A stretch of DNA of 64,000 nt from Wenzhouxiangella limi (lineage in GTDB: Bacteria > Pseudomonadota > Gammaproteobacteria > Xanthomonadales > Wenzhouxiangellaceae). This document shows, piece after piece, positions 53,940 through 61,703 of this stretch. The notes beneath the pieces are model-generated. The model saw only the letters and a list, made by a program, of their open reading frames with translations, was not told the origin of the DNA and made no database searches. The stretch's first letter is position 1; each line of letters opens with the position of its first letter. The translations under genes were made by a program, and so were the position numbers. Location: positions 31,266 to 95,265 of the forward strand of contig NZ_JAAGSC010000044.1 in NCBI RefSeq assembly GCF_010499265.1, given 5' to 3'.

Positions 53940-55595
53940 ATGAGCGAAATCAGCGCAGCCCACCTGATGGTGCAGTGCCTGGAAGCCGAGGGCGTGGAGC
54001 GCATCTTCGCCGTGCCCGGCGAGGAAAACCTCGATCTGCTCGAGGCCCTGCGGGAATCGTCGATTCAATTGGTCGTGACCCGGCACGAGCAGCCGGCCGG
54101 CTTCATGGCCGCCTGCCACGGTCGCCTGACCGGTCAGCCGGGGGTGTGCCTGTCGACGCTGGGCCCGGGCGCGACCAACCTGGTCACCGCGGCCGCCTAT
54201 GCCGAACTCGGCGCGATGCCGATGGTGATGATCACCGGGCAGAAGCCGATCAAGAGCTCCAAGCAGGGCCATTTCCAGATCGTCGACGTCGTCGACCTGA
54301 TGCGCCCGGTCACCCGCTACACCCGCCAGGTGGTCTCGGGCGAAACCATCCCGGCCCGGGTGCGCGAGGCGTTCCGCCAGGCCGAGGAAGAACGGCCCGG
54401 CGCCACCCACCTCGAGGTGCCCGAGGACATCCTCAGGGAAGACGTCGATGCCAGCCCGATGACGCCCAGCCGCGCGCGCCGGCCGGTGGCCGAGGACAAG
54501 GCCATCGCCCAGGCCGTGGCGGCGATCGAGCAGGCCCGTCGGCCGCTGCTGATGGTCGGGGCCGGCGCCAACCGCAAGGTCACCGCGCGCATGCTGCGCC
54601 AGTTCGTGGATCGCTTCGGTATTCCCTTCTTCACCACCCAGATGGGCAAGGGGGTGGTCGATGAAGCCCACGGCTGCTGGGTCGGCAACGCCGCGCTGTC
54701 GGACGGCGATTTCGTCCACCGCGCCATCGACGAGGCCGACCTGATCATCAACGTCGGCCACGACGTGGTCGAAAAACCGCCGTTTTTCATGCGCGAGGGC
54801 AAACGCAAGGTCATCCACATCAACTTCTCCGGCGCCGAGGTCGATGCCGTGTATTTCCCGCAACTCGAAGTGGTCGGTGATATCGGCAACGCCATCTGGC
54901 AGCTCAACGAACGCATCACGCCGCAGCCGCACTGGGACTTCGACTTTGCCCACCGGGTGCGCGCGGCGCTCGATCAAGACCTGGCCGGCTTTACCGAACG
55001 CGACGGCTTTCCGGTCCATCCGCGCCGGCTGGTTCACGACGTGCGCCAGGCCATGCCCGACGACGGCATCGTGGCCCTGGACAACGGCCTGTACAAGGTC
55101 TGGTTTGCGCGCAACTACCGGGCCCGCCGGCCCAATACGGTGCTGCTGGACAACGCCCTGGCGACCATGGGCGCCGGGCTGCCGGTGGCCATGGGCGCGC
55201 GCCTGGTTCATCCCGAGCGCAAGATCCTGGCCGTTTGCGGCGACGGCGGTTTCATGATGAATTCCCAGGAGCTCGAAACCGCGGTCCGGCTCAAGATGGA
55301 TCTGGTTGTTCTGGTGCTGCGCGACGACGCCTACGGCATGATCCGCTGGAAGCAGCAGGACATGAATCTGCCCGATTTCGGCCTTTCCTTCGGCAACCCG
55401 GACTTCGTTCAGTATGCTGAAAGCTATGGTGCCGCTGGTCACCGGGTCGAGACCACCGACGCGCTGGCGCCGGTTCTGGCCGACTGCCTGGCCCGCCCGG
55501 GTGTCCACCTGATCGACTGCCCGGTCGACTACAGCGACAGCCAGCGCCAGCTGTTTAAGGACATCCCCGAACGCAGCCGCGCCCTGAACCCCTGA
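53940..55595 (+). CDS. Thiamine-diphosphate enzyme, acetolactate synthase large-subunit-like
   Basis: AAGGAA precedes ATG 53940, which gives 551 residues in the three-domain TPP layout. The N-terminal catalytic glutamate is in FAVPGEENLDLLEAL, then GRLTGQPGVCLSTLGPGATN, a central FAD-like domain, and the C-terminal TPP site GDGGFMMNSQELETA (from about residue 434). The Asn that usually closes the GDG motif appears as RDDAYGMI (461-468). PGEENLDLLEALRES is characteristic of the catabolic AlsS-like branch. No small regulatory subunit follows, and an aldehyde dehydrogenase is next, so a role in making or breaking an aldehyde-derived intermediate is likely, with the substrate unassigned. The stop codon lies within a heptanucleotide repeat. 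Confidence 0.85.
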   Translation: MSEISAAHLMVQCLEAEGVERIFAVPGEENLDLLEALRESSIQLVVTRHEQPAGFMAACHGRLTGQPGVCLSTLGPGATNLVTAAAYAELGAMPMVMITGQKPIKSSKQGHFQIVDVVDLMRPVTRYTRQVVSGETIPARVREAFRQAEEERPGATHLEVPEDILREDVDASPMTPSRARRPVAEDKAIAQAVAAIEQARRPLLMVGAGANRKVTARMLRQFVDRFGIPFFTTQMGKGVVDEAHGCWVGNAALSDGDFVHRAIDEADLIINVGHDVVEKPPFFMREGKRKVIHINFSGAEVDAVYFPQLEVVGDIGNAIWQLNERITPQPHWDFDFAHRVRAALDQDLAGFTERDGFPVHPRRLVHDVRQAMPDDGIVALDNGLYKVWFARNYRARRPNTVLLDNALATMGAGLPVAMGARLVHPERKILAVCGDGGFMMNSQELETAVRLKMDLVVLVLRDDAYGMIRWKQQDMNLPDFGLSFGNPDFVQYAESYGAAGHRVETTDALAPVLADCLARPGVHLIDCPVDYSDSQRQLFKDIPERSRALNP

Positions 55596-55709
55596 ACCCT
55601 GAACCCTGAAACCTGAACCCTGAAACCTGAAACCTGAACCCTGAACCCTGAAACCTGAACCCTGAAACCTGAACCCTGAAACCTGAACCCTGAAACCTGA
55701 ACCCTGAAA
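55583..55709 (+). repeat. Telomere-like heptanucleotide tandem repeat
   Basis: Eighteen units of seven bases (CCTGAAC or CCTGAAA) cover 55583-55709 with one extra C after the first unit at 55590. The seventh base mostly alternates C and A, giving a 14-base higher-order period (CCTGAACCCTGAAA). The TPP enzyme stop codon (55593-55595) lies in its second unit, and the aldehyde dehydrogenase starts 20 bases after it. All seven-base shifts keep an early stop in the TPP frame. Confidence 0.95.
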
Positions 55710-55729
55710 CCTTAATCCGAGAGCAACTC

Positions 55730-57160
55730 ATGAGCATTTCGACCTATCCCTTCTACCTCGCCAACCGCGCCGTCCACGCCAACACCGATCTGGCCGTGGA
55801 GGACAAGCACACCGGCCAGACCGCCTACCGGGTCGCGCGCGCCGGGGCGGCCGAGGTCGAGCAGGCGATTGCCGCGGCGGTCGACGCGCGTCAGGCCATG
55901 GCCGAGCTGCCCTCGCATCGCCGCCGCGACGTGCTCCAGCACTGCGTGGATCGTTTTCAGGAACGACGCGACGAGCTGATCGAAGTGCTCATCGTCGAGG
56001 GCGGCAAGGTCATCACCGATGCCACCGGCGAGGTCGGCCGGCTGATCGAAACCTTCCAGATCGCGGCCGAGGAAGCCACCCGCATCGGCGGCGAAGTCCT
56101 GCCCATGGACATCACCCCGCGCGCCGAGCGCTTCTGGGGGATGTGGAAGCGGGTGCCGATCGGCCCGGTCTCGCTGATCACGCCGTTCAATTTCCCCTAC
56201 AACCTGGTCGCCCACAAGGTCGCCCCGGCGATCGCGGCCGGCTGTCCCTTCGTGCTCAAACCGGCCAGCAAGACGCCGGTGGGCGCGCTGCTGATCGGCG
56301 AGATCCTGGCCGAGTGCGATCTGCCGGAAGGCGCGTTTTCCATCCTGCCGGCCGATCGGGAGGCCTCGGCCGCGTTTACCGAAGACGAGCGCTTCAAGCT
56401 GCTCAGCTTTACCGGCTCCGACGAGGTCGGCTGGGCGCTCAAGGCCAGGGCCGGCAAGAAGCCGGTGGTGATGGAGCTGGGCGGTAACGCGGCCTGTCTG
56501 GTCGACGCCGACGCCGATATCGATCACGCCGTCGACCGCCTGACCTTCGGCGCCTTTTACCAGTCCGGTCAGAGCTGCATCTCGGTCCAGCGCGTGCAGG
56601 TCCACGAGTCGATCTACGACACCCTGCGCGATAAGCTCATCGAGAAGGTCGGCGGGCTGAAAAAAGGCGATCCGCGCGATTCCGACACCTTCATCGGGCC
56701 GCTGATCTCCGAGGGCGACGCCGAGCGCGTCGTCGATTGGATTGCCGAGGCGGTCGACAAGGGCGCGCGCTGCCTGGTCGGCGGAAAGCGCGAGGGGCGC
56801 ATCGTCACCCCGGCCATCCTCGAAAACGTCGATCGCGACTGCCGGGTCTACGACAACGAGGTGTTCGGCCCGGTGCTGGTGATCGAGCCGTTCTCCGACT
56901 TCGATCAGGCCCTGGAGATCATCAACGACTCGCGCTACGGCCTGCAGGCCGGGCTGTTTTTGCGCGACATCGACAAGATGCACCGGGCCTGGAACCGCCT
57001 GGACGTTGGCGGCGTGGTGATCAACGACGTGCCGGCCTTCCGGGTCGACCACATGCCCTACGGCGGGGTCAAGGATTCTGGCCTGGGCCGCGAAGGCATC
57101 CGCTTTGCCGTCGAGGACATGACCGAGATCAGGATGCTGGCGGTGCGCAATATGCGCTGA
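55730..57160 (+). CDS. NAD(P)-dependent aldehyde dehydrogenase
   Basis: The 476-residue protein matches the ALDH superfamily. The proton-accepting glutamate is in VVMELGGNA (Glu249) and the catalytic cysteine in YQSGQSCISVQR (Cys283). Other segments are ITPFNFPYNLVAHKVAPAIA, LSFTGSDEVGW and the late YGGVKDSGLGREG. It oxidises an aldehyde to the acid with NAD(P)+. Its position behind the TPP enzyme suggests it handles an aldehyde made or used by that enzyme; related proteins include lactaldehyde and glyceraldehyde-3-phosphate types. The gene is separated from the TPP enzyme by the repeat. GAGAGC precedes the ATG. Confidence 0.9.
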   Translation: MSISTYPFYLANRAVHANTDLAVEDKHTGQTAYRVARAGAAEVEQAIAAAVDARQAMAELPSHRRRDVLQHCVDRFQERRDELIEVLIVEGGKVITDATGEVGRLIETFQIAAEEATRIGGEVLPMDITPRAERFWGMWKRVPIGPVSLITPFNFPYNLVAHKVAPAIAAGCPFVLKPASKTPVGALLIGEILAECDLPEGAFSILPADREASAAFTEDERFKLLSFTGSDEVGWALKARAGKKPVVMELGGNAACLVDADADIDHAVDRLTFGAFYQSGQSCISVQRVQVHESIYDTLRDKLIEKVGGLKKGDPRDSDTFIGPLISEGDAERVVDWIAEAVDKGARCLVGGKREGRIVTPAILENVDRDCRVYDNEVFGPVLVIEPFSDFDQALEIINDSRYGLQAGLFLRDIDKMHRAWNRLDVGGVVINDVPAFRVDHMPYGGVKDSGLGREGIRFAVEDMTEIRMLAVRNMR

Positions 57161-57179
57161 AGCTGCGGCGGCGGGGCGC

Positions 57180-58916
57180 TCAGCGGCCGCCGCCTCCGCC
57201 TCCGCCACCACCGCCGCCGGACGAGCCACCGCCACCGCTGCTGCTGCCGGGCGGACTGGCCGCCGAGGAAATGTTCGATGACAGGCTCTTGCCCAGCGAT
57301 TGCGACATCCCGCCCAGGCTGCCCACGGCGGCGCCCGAGCCGGTATACCAGGCCAGGCTTGAGCGCGTGCGCTCGGCCATGGCCTGACCGACCGCGGCGG
57401 TGAATTTCTCGGTCCAGGCTTCTTCCACCTCCAGGGCCAGGGCGAAGGGCAGCAGTTGCTCGAAGCGTTCCGGGGTCAGCGAGGGTTGGTCGGCGTCCGG
57501 CCGCTGCAGGCGGGCGAGATCCTGCTGCTCGGCCACGCTCAGATACAGCTTGAGCCCTTCGACATGGTCGAGCAGGCGGCGGCCGCGCTCGGTCGGTGCC
57601 GGCATCAGGCCGGTAAAGACCAGGTTGATCAGCAAGATCGTGATGGTCGTGATCACCAGCGCAGCGCTGGGGCCGCCGGCGACCACAAAGGCCAGGCCGC
57701 AAAGCATCAGCGATGCGGACCAGCCGATCAACAGGGTGCGCGCGTTGGGGTTGAGGTAGGTGCCCTTGAAGCGCTTGCCCAAAGCCTTGGTATGGCCGGC
57801 CATGGCGGCCTGGATGCGCGCGGCGTTGGCCGACTTCAGCTCCAGGGTCGGGTCTTTCTCGAACAGCTTGTCGAGCAGCGCGGCCTGGCTGGGCGGCAGT
57901 TCGCCGGTCGCGCGCTGGCCGGTCTGGCGCAGGGTCCAGCTTTCGCCGAAAAACTTCTTCTCGTGTTCGATGGCCACCTTGCCGTGCACCGCCAGGGCGA
58001 CCAGGTCGGCGGTAAAACAGCCCTGATCGTAGCTCTGCTTCCAGAGATAGCGCAGGCCGGCCGGAGAGTAACCTTCGGGCGGCTGGTAGCGGGCGATGAT
58101 GACCCCGGGCGCCGGACCGCGTCCCTTGGCCCGCCACTCGCGCAGGTAGAACACCAGGATGCCCAGGCCGCCGACCAGCAGCACCAGCATGCCGCGGTTG
58201 TCGCGCAGAAACCAGCCCACCCGATCACTGGCCGCGGGCGCCTCGACCAGGCCTTTCGGAAACTCGACCGCAATCGTGAGGCCTTCGCCGGGCGCGAGCG
58301 GCTGATCCGTGGCGAACCGGACCACGCCGGGCGCGCGCACCTCGGCCCGGGCGTGGCTGTCTGTTGATCCGGCCGGGCCGGTGTAGTGGTGCAGGGTCAG
58401 CCGGTCGGCCGGCACCGCGGCCGGCAGCTCGACCCGGGCGCTGACCCGCTCGATGGCAAAATCCCAGCCCAGGCCGGTGACGTTCCAGTACAGCTCGTCG
58501 TGGCCGTCGAAAAATCCGAGCTGACGACTGGTGCGGTAGCGGATGGTGAAGGTGTATTCGCCGGGGCCGGGCAATAAATCGTCGTTGCCGGTATTGACCC
58601 GCACGCCGTTGGGCCGGTCCTCGGTAAACCACGGCTCGGCCTGGCCGTCGCGCAGCACCTCGATGACCTCGAAATCAACGACCACGCGGTTGCCCAGCCG
58701 GTCGCGGTAGCGGGTCGGGAAGTCGCGGTAGATGCCGCGCCGGATGTTGCGCTGGGTCGAGCGCACCGTGATCTGCTCGCTGACCGTCATGGCCCCGTCG
58801 GCGTGGATCTCGATGTCGCTGTGGTAGGCGAGGATGCGCTCGTCCTGGGCCTGAGCCGTCTGCAAACCGGCGATCAGCGCCAGCCCCGTCCACAGCAGGG
58901 CGCGCGCCAGCCTCAT
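57180..58916 (-). CDS. DUF2207 membrane protein
   Basis: The 578-residue protein has a signal peptide (about 1-23, ending LQTAQAQ), the extracytoplasmic DUF2207 domain (about 25-240, with DIEIHADGAMTVSEQITV, GIYRDFPTRY and WNVTGLGWDFAIERV), one membrane helix (about 245-265, MLVLLVGGLGILVFYL), a large cytoplasmic region and two more helices. The tail is almost only Gly and Ser (SSGGGGSSGGGGG). DUF2207 partners LemA-type proteins in many bacteria, and here its ATG overlaps the stop of LemA (58913-58916, ATGA). The function is unknown. Confidence 0.88.
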   Translation of the reverse strand: MRLARALLWTGLALIAGLQTAQAQDERILAYHSDIEIHADGAMTVSEQITVRSTQRNIRRGIYRDFPTRYRDRLGNRVVVDFEVIEVLRDGQAEPWFTEDRPNGVRVNTGNDDLLPGPGEYTFTIRYRTSRQLGFFDGHDELYWNVTGLGWDFAIERVSARVELPAAVPADRLTLHHYTGPAGSTDSHARAEVRAPGVVRFATDQPLAPGEGLTIAVEFPKGLVEAPAASDRVGWFLRDNRGMLVLLVGGLGILVFYLREWRAKGRGPAPGVIIARYQPPEGYSPAGLRYLWKQSYDQGCFTADLVALAVHGKVAIEHEKKFFGESWTLRQTGQRATGELPPSQAALLDKLFEKDPTLELKSANAARIQAAMAGHTKALGKRFKGTYLNPNARTLLIGWSASLMLCGLAFVVAGGPSAALVITTITILLINLVFTGLMPAPTERGRRLLDHVEGLKLYLSVAEQQDLARLQRPDADQPSLTPERFEQLLPFALALEVEEAWTEKFTAAVGQAMAERTRSSLAWYTGSGAAVGSLGGMSQSLGKSLSSNISSAASPPGSSSGGGGSSGGGGGGGGGGGR

Positions 58917-59464
58917 GTGCTTTGCTCCAGCTTCGGGACCACGCGTTGGGCGGCCTCGGCGGCGTAGAACTCGGCCGGCCGGAAGCGGAACAGGCGGGCG
59001 ATGATCAGGTCCGGCACCTGCTCGATGGTGGTGTTGAGATCGCGCACCGCGCCGTTGTAGTAGCGCCGGGCAAAGACCAGGTGCTGTTCGACTTCCACCA
59101 GCTGCTCGCTCAACTGGTGAAAGTTCTCGCTGGCGCGCAGGTCGGGGTAGTCCTCCTTGAGCACCAGCAGGCGGCTGAGCAGCTGCTCCAGCTCGTCTTC
59201 GATCACGCCCAGGCGCTCGGGGCTGTCGCTTTGCAGCGCCTCGCCGCGCAGGCGGGTGACCTTTTCCAGGGTCACGCGCTCATGGTCGGTGTAGCGCTCC
59301 ACCACCCGGACCAGGTTGGGCACCAGGTCGTGGCGCCGGGTCAGCTGCACGTCGATATCGCTCCAGGCCGTGGCCACGCGGTTGCGCCGCATGACCAGGC
59401 GGTTGTAGCTCCAGACCGCCCAGGCCAGGACGGCAAGCAGAAAAATCAGGGGCAGCCATTCCAT
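58913..59464 (-). CDS. LemA family protein
   Basis: ATG 59464 has GGGGAG eight bases upstream and gives 183 residues. An N-terminal membrane helix (about 3-20, LPLIFLLAVLAWAVWSY) is followed by YNRLVMRRNRVATAWSDIDV, RRHDLVPNLVRVVERYTDHE, and KEDYPDLRASENFHQLSEQL, which are the LemA signatures. LemA proteins form a helical bundle at the membrane; their role is poorly known, with a link to proteins like DUF2207 and membrane proteases. Its stop overlaps the downstream DUF2207 gene. Confidence 0.93.
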   Translation of the reverse strand: MEWLPLIFLLAVLAWAVWSYNRLVMRRNRVATAWSDIDVQLTRRHDLVPNLVRVVERYTDHERVTLEKVTRLRGEALQSDSPERLGVIEDELEQLLSRLLVLKEDYPDLRASENFHQLSEQLVEVEQHLVFARRYYNGAVRDLNTTIEQVPDLIIARLFRFRPAEFYAAEAAQRVVPKLEQST

Positions 59465-59527
59465 GGCGCCGACTCCCCGGGCGGTGAACTCCATTCAACT
59501 ATACGACGAGGGCTGCAATAATGAGCC

Positions 59528-60538
59528 ATGGCTTTGCAATCGATCACCCTGCAGCTCGACGTGCGCTCATGGCCGCTGAAGATCCCGTTCCGGATCACCG
59601 GTCATGTCTTCGATTCGCTGGATTTACTGGTCTGCACCCTGAGCTGCGACGGCGTAACAGGCCAGGGCGAGGCGGCCGGGGTCTACTATCACGACGAGAC
59701 GGCAGAGAGCCTGCGCGCCCAGATCGAGGCGGTGCGCCCGGCCATCGAGGCCGGCATCGACCGCGCCGATTTGCAGGATCTGCTGCCGGCTGGCGGGGCC
59801 CGCAACGCGCTCGACTGCGCGCTGTGGGCGCTGGAGTCGCGCCGGGGCAGGCGGGCGGCCTGGCAGCTCGCGGGCCTGGCGCCGCCGCAGCCGCTGCTGA
59901 CCACTTTTACCCTGGGCGCCGATCTTCCGGCGGTGATGGCCGAGCGCGCCGCCGGTTTGCCCAAGGCGCGCGCGCTCAAGCTCAAGCTGATCGGCGACGG
60001 CCATGACGCCGAACGGGTCGCGGCCGTGCGCCACGCGCGCCCCCATGTCTGGCTGGGCGTGGACGCCAACCAGGCCTTTGACCGGGCCGCCACCGAGGCC
60101 CTGCTGCCGGCCCTGGTCGAGGCCCGGGTGGACCTGCTCGAGCAGCCCTGCAGAATCGGCGAGGAAGAAAGCCTGCGCGGCCTGGACTGCCCGATCCCGC
60201 TGGCCGCTGATGAAAGCGTGCAGACCCGGCGAGAACTGGAATCCCTGGTCGACCTGTTCGATGCCGTCAACATCAAGCTCGACAAGTGCGGCGGGCTGAC
60301 CGAGGCGCTGGCGATGGCGCATCGGGCGCGCGCGCTGGGTCTTCGGGTCATGGTCGGCAACATGATCGGCACCTCGCTGTCGTGCGCGCCGGCGTTCGTG
60401 GTCGGGCAGCTGTGCGATATCGTCGACCTGGACGGCCCGTGGCACCTGGCGGGGGATGTTGCGCCCGCGGTGGACTACCTCGACGGCTACCTGCATTGCC
60501 CGGCCGGGCTTTGGGACCACGCCGGAGCCGGCCCATGA
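59528..60538 (+). CDS. dgcA: Enolase-superfamily epimerase/racemase (DgcA-like, N-acetyl-D-glutamate racemase)
   Basis: The 336-residue protein belongs to the enolase superfamily (dipeptide epimerase branch): KxK catalytic motif in ALKLKLIGDG, metal ligands in WLGVDANQ, LLEQP and AADES, and the second lysine in NIKLDKCGG. The N-terminal capping domain has PFRITGHVFDSLDLLVC. Homologues are L-Ala-D/L-Glu epimerases or the DgcA N-acetyl-D-glutamate racemase. The gene overlaps the next (DUF1611, DgcN type) by ATGA (60535-60538), which points to DgcA. The assigned role is conversion of N-acetyl-D-glutamate to the L form. Confidence 0.82.
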   Translation: MALQSITLQLDVRSWPLKIPFRITGHVFDSLDLLVCTLSCDGVTGQGEAAGVYYHDETAESLRAQIEAVRPAIEAGIDRADLQDLLPAGGARNALDCALWALESRRGRRAAWQLAGLAPPQPLLTTFTLGADLPAVMAERAAGLPKARALKLKLIGDGHDAERVAAVRHARPHVWLGVDANQAFDRAATEALLPALVEARVDLLEQPCRIGEEESLRGLDCPIPLAADESVQTRRELESLVDLFDAVNIKLDKCGGLTEALAMAHRARALGLRVMVGNMIGTSLSCAPAFVVGQLCDIVDLDGPWHLAGDVAPAVDYLDGYLHCPAGLWDHAGAGP

Positions 60539-61566
60539 GCGAGCGCCTGGTGCTGCCCCGACCCTGCCTGGTGTTCATCGCCGATGTCTCCGACCCGCGC
60601 TACGCCAAGACCGCCAAGGGCCTGATCGACTGGGTGCCCGAGCACTGCGTGGGCGAGTGGGCGCTGCCCGGCAACCCGCTGCGCCTGGGCCTGCCGGTGC
60701 TGGACCCGGCCGCGGCCCGGGCGCGCGGGGCGCGCTCGCTGGTCATCGGCGTCGCCCCCGTCGGTGGCCGGATCCTGGACAACTGGGTTCCCGCGCTGGT
60801 GCAGGCGCTGGAGGCCGGGCTGGATCTGGTCAGCGGCATGCATACGCCGCTGGCCGGGATTGCGGCGCTGGCGGCGGCGGCCGAGCGCCGTGGCCGTCGG
60901 CTGATTGACCTGCGCATCCCGCCTTCGGAGTTGCCGGTGGCCTCGGGTCGACCGCGGCCCGGCCGCCGCCTTCTGACCGTGGGCAGCGACTGCGCCGTGG
61001 GCAAGAAGTACACCGCGCTGGCGCTGACCCGGGCCTTGCGCGAGCGCGGCCTGAATGCCGATTTCCGCGCCAGCGGCCAGACCGGCATCCTGATCGCCGG
61101 CCAGGGCCTGCCGATCGACGCGGTCAAGGCCGATTTCATTGCCGGGGCCGCCGAGCTGCTCTCGCCGGTCGCCGATCCCGATCACTGGGATGTCATCGAG
61201 GGGCAGGGCTCGCTGGTCCATCCCGGCTACGCCGCGGTGTCGCTGGGCCTGCTCAGCGGCAGCCAGCCCGACGTGCTGGTGCTGTGCCACGAGGCCGGGC
61301 GCAGCCACGTCTCCGGCTACGGGCCGCAGTTCCCGCTGCCGCCGCTGGCCGAGCTGATCGAACTGAACCTGGCCCACGCCCGCCTGCGCCGGCCGGGCGC
61401 GCGCTGTGCCGGCATCAGCCTGAACACCGGCACGCTGAGCGCGGTGAAGGCCGAGCAGGCCATGGCGGCGCTCGAGCAGGAACTCGGGCTGCCGGTGGTC
61501 GATCCGGTGCGCGGCGGAACACGTTTCGTAGCGCTGGTTGAGGCCTGTCTGGCCCTAAGACGCTGA
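60535..61566 (+). CDS. dgcN: DUF1611 protein, DgcN-like (D-glutamate N-acetyltransferase)
   Basis: The 343-residue protein has a Rossmann-like front domain and a P-loop domain with Walker A GSDCAVGKKYTAL (from about residue 150), a WDVIEGQGSLVHPGYAAVSL segment and a VLCHEAGRSHV segment, all typical of DUF1611. DgcN proteins, reported in marine Proteobacteria and haloarchaea, act with the partner racemase DgcA to route D-glutamate through an N-acetylated form to L-glutamate. The tight ATGA overlap with the epimerase supports that pairing. A simple cytoplasmic NAD-like enzyme cannot be excluded. Confidence 0.82.
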   Translation: MSERLVLPRPCLVFIADVSDPRYAKTAKGLIDWVPEHCVGEWALPGNPLRLGLPVLDPAAARARGARSLVIGVAPVGGRILDNWVPALVQALEAGLDLVSGMHTPLAGIAALAAAAERRGRRLIDLRIPPSELPVASGRPRPGRRLLTVGSDCAVGKKYTALALTRALRERGLNADFRASGQTGILIAGQGLPIDAVKADFIAGAAELLSPVADPDHWDVIEGQGSLVHPGYAAVSLGLLSGSQPDVLVLCHEAGRSHVSGYGPQFPLPPLAELIELNLAHARLRRPGARCAGISLNTGTLSAVKAEQAMAALEQELGLPVVDPVRGGTRFVALVEACLALRR

Positions 61567-61592
61567 AAACTGCAGCGGGTCGATCCTTTCTT

Positions 61593-61621
61593 TTGATCTG
61601 CTCGTGGCTGCATGCTAATAT
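61593..61621 (+). promoter_or_regulatory. Sigma-70-type promoter for the GGDEF-EAL gene
   Basis: TTGATC (61593-61598) and TAATAT (61616-61621) are separated by 17 bases, close to the ideal spacing. The promoter lies about 80 bases before the start codon at 61704. Each hexamer matches the consensus at most positions. Confidence 0.6.
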
Positions 61622-61703
61622 TCACGCAATAATCACAATTGTCAAAGGTTGCGAGTGGCGTTTCATGGCGACGCCGTGAGCTATTGGCGAGGAGCCAGTT
61701 TGA

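Noticed and set aside
55583-55709. CRISPR array or telomere end
   Set aside because: There are no spacers between units; it is a pure heptamer tandem repeat inside a chromosome with genes on both sides.
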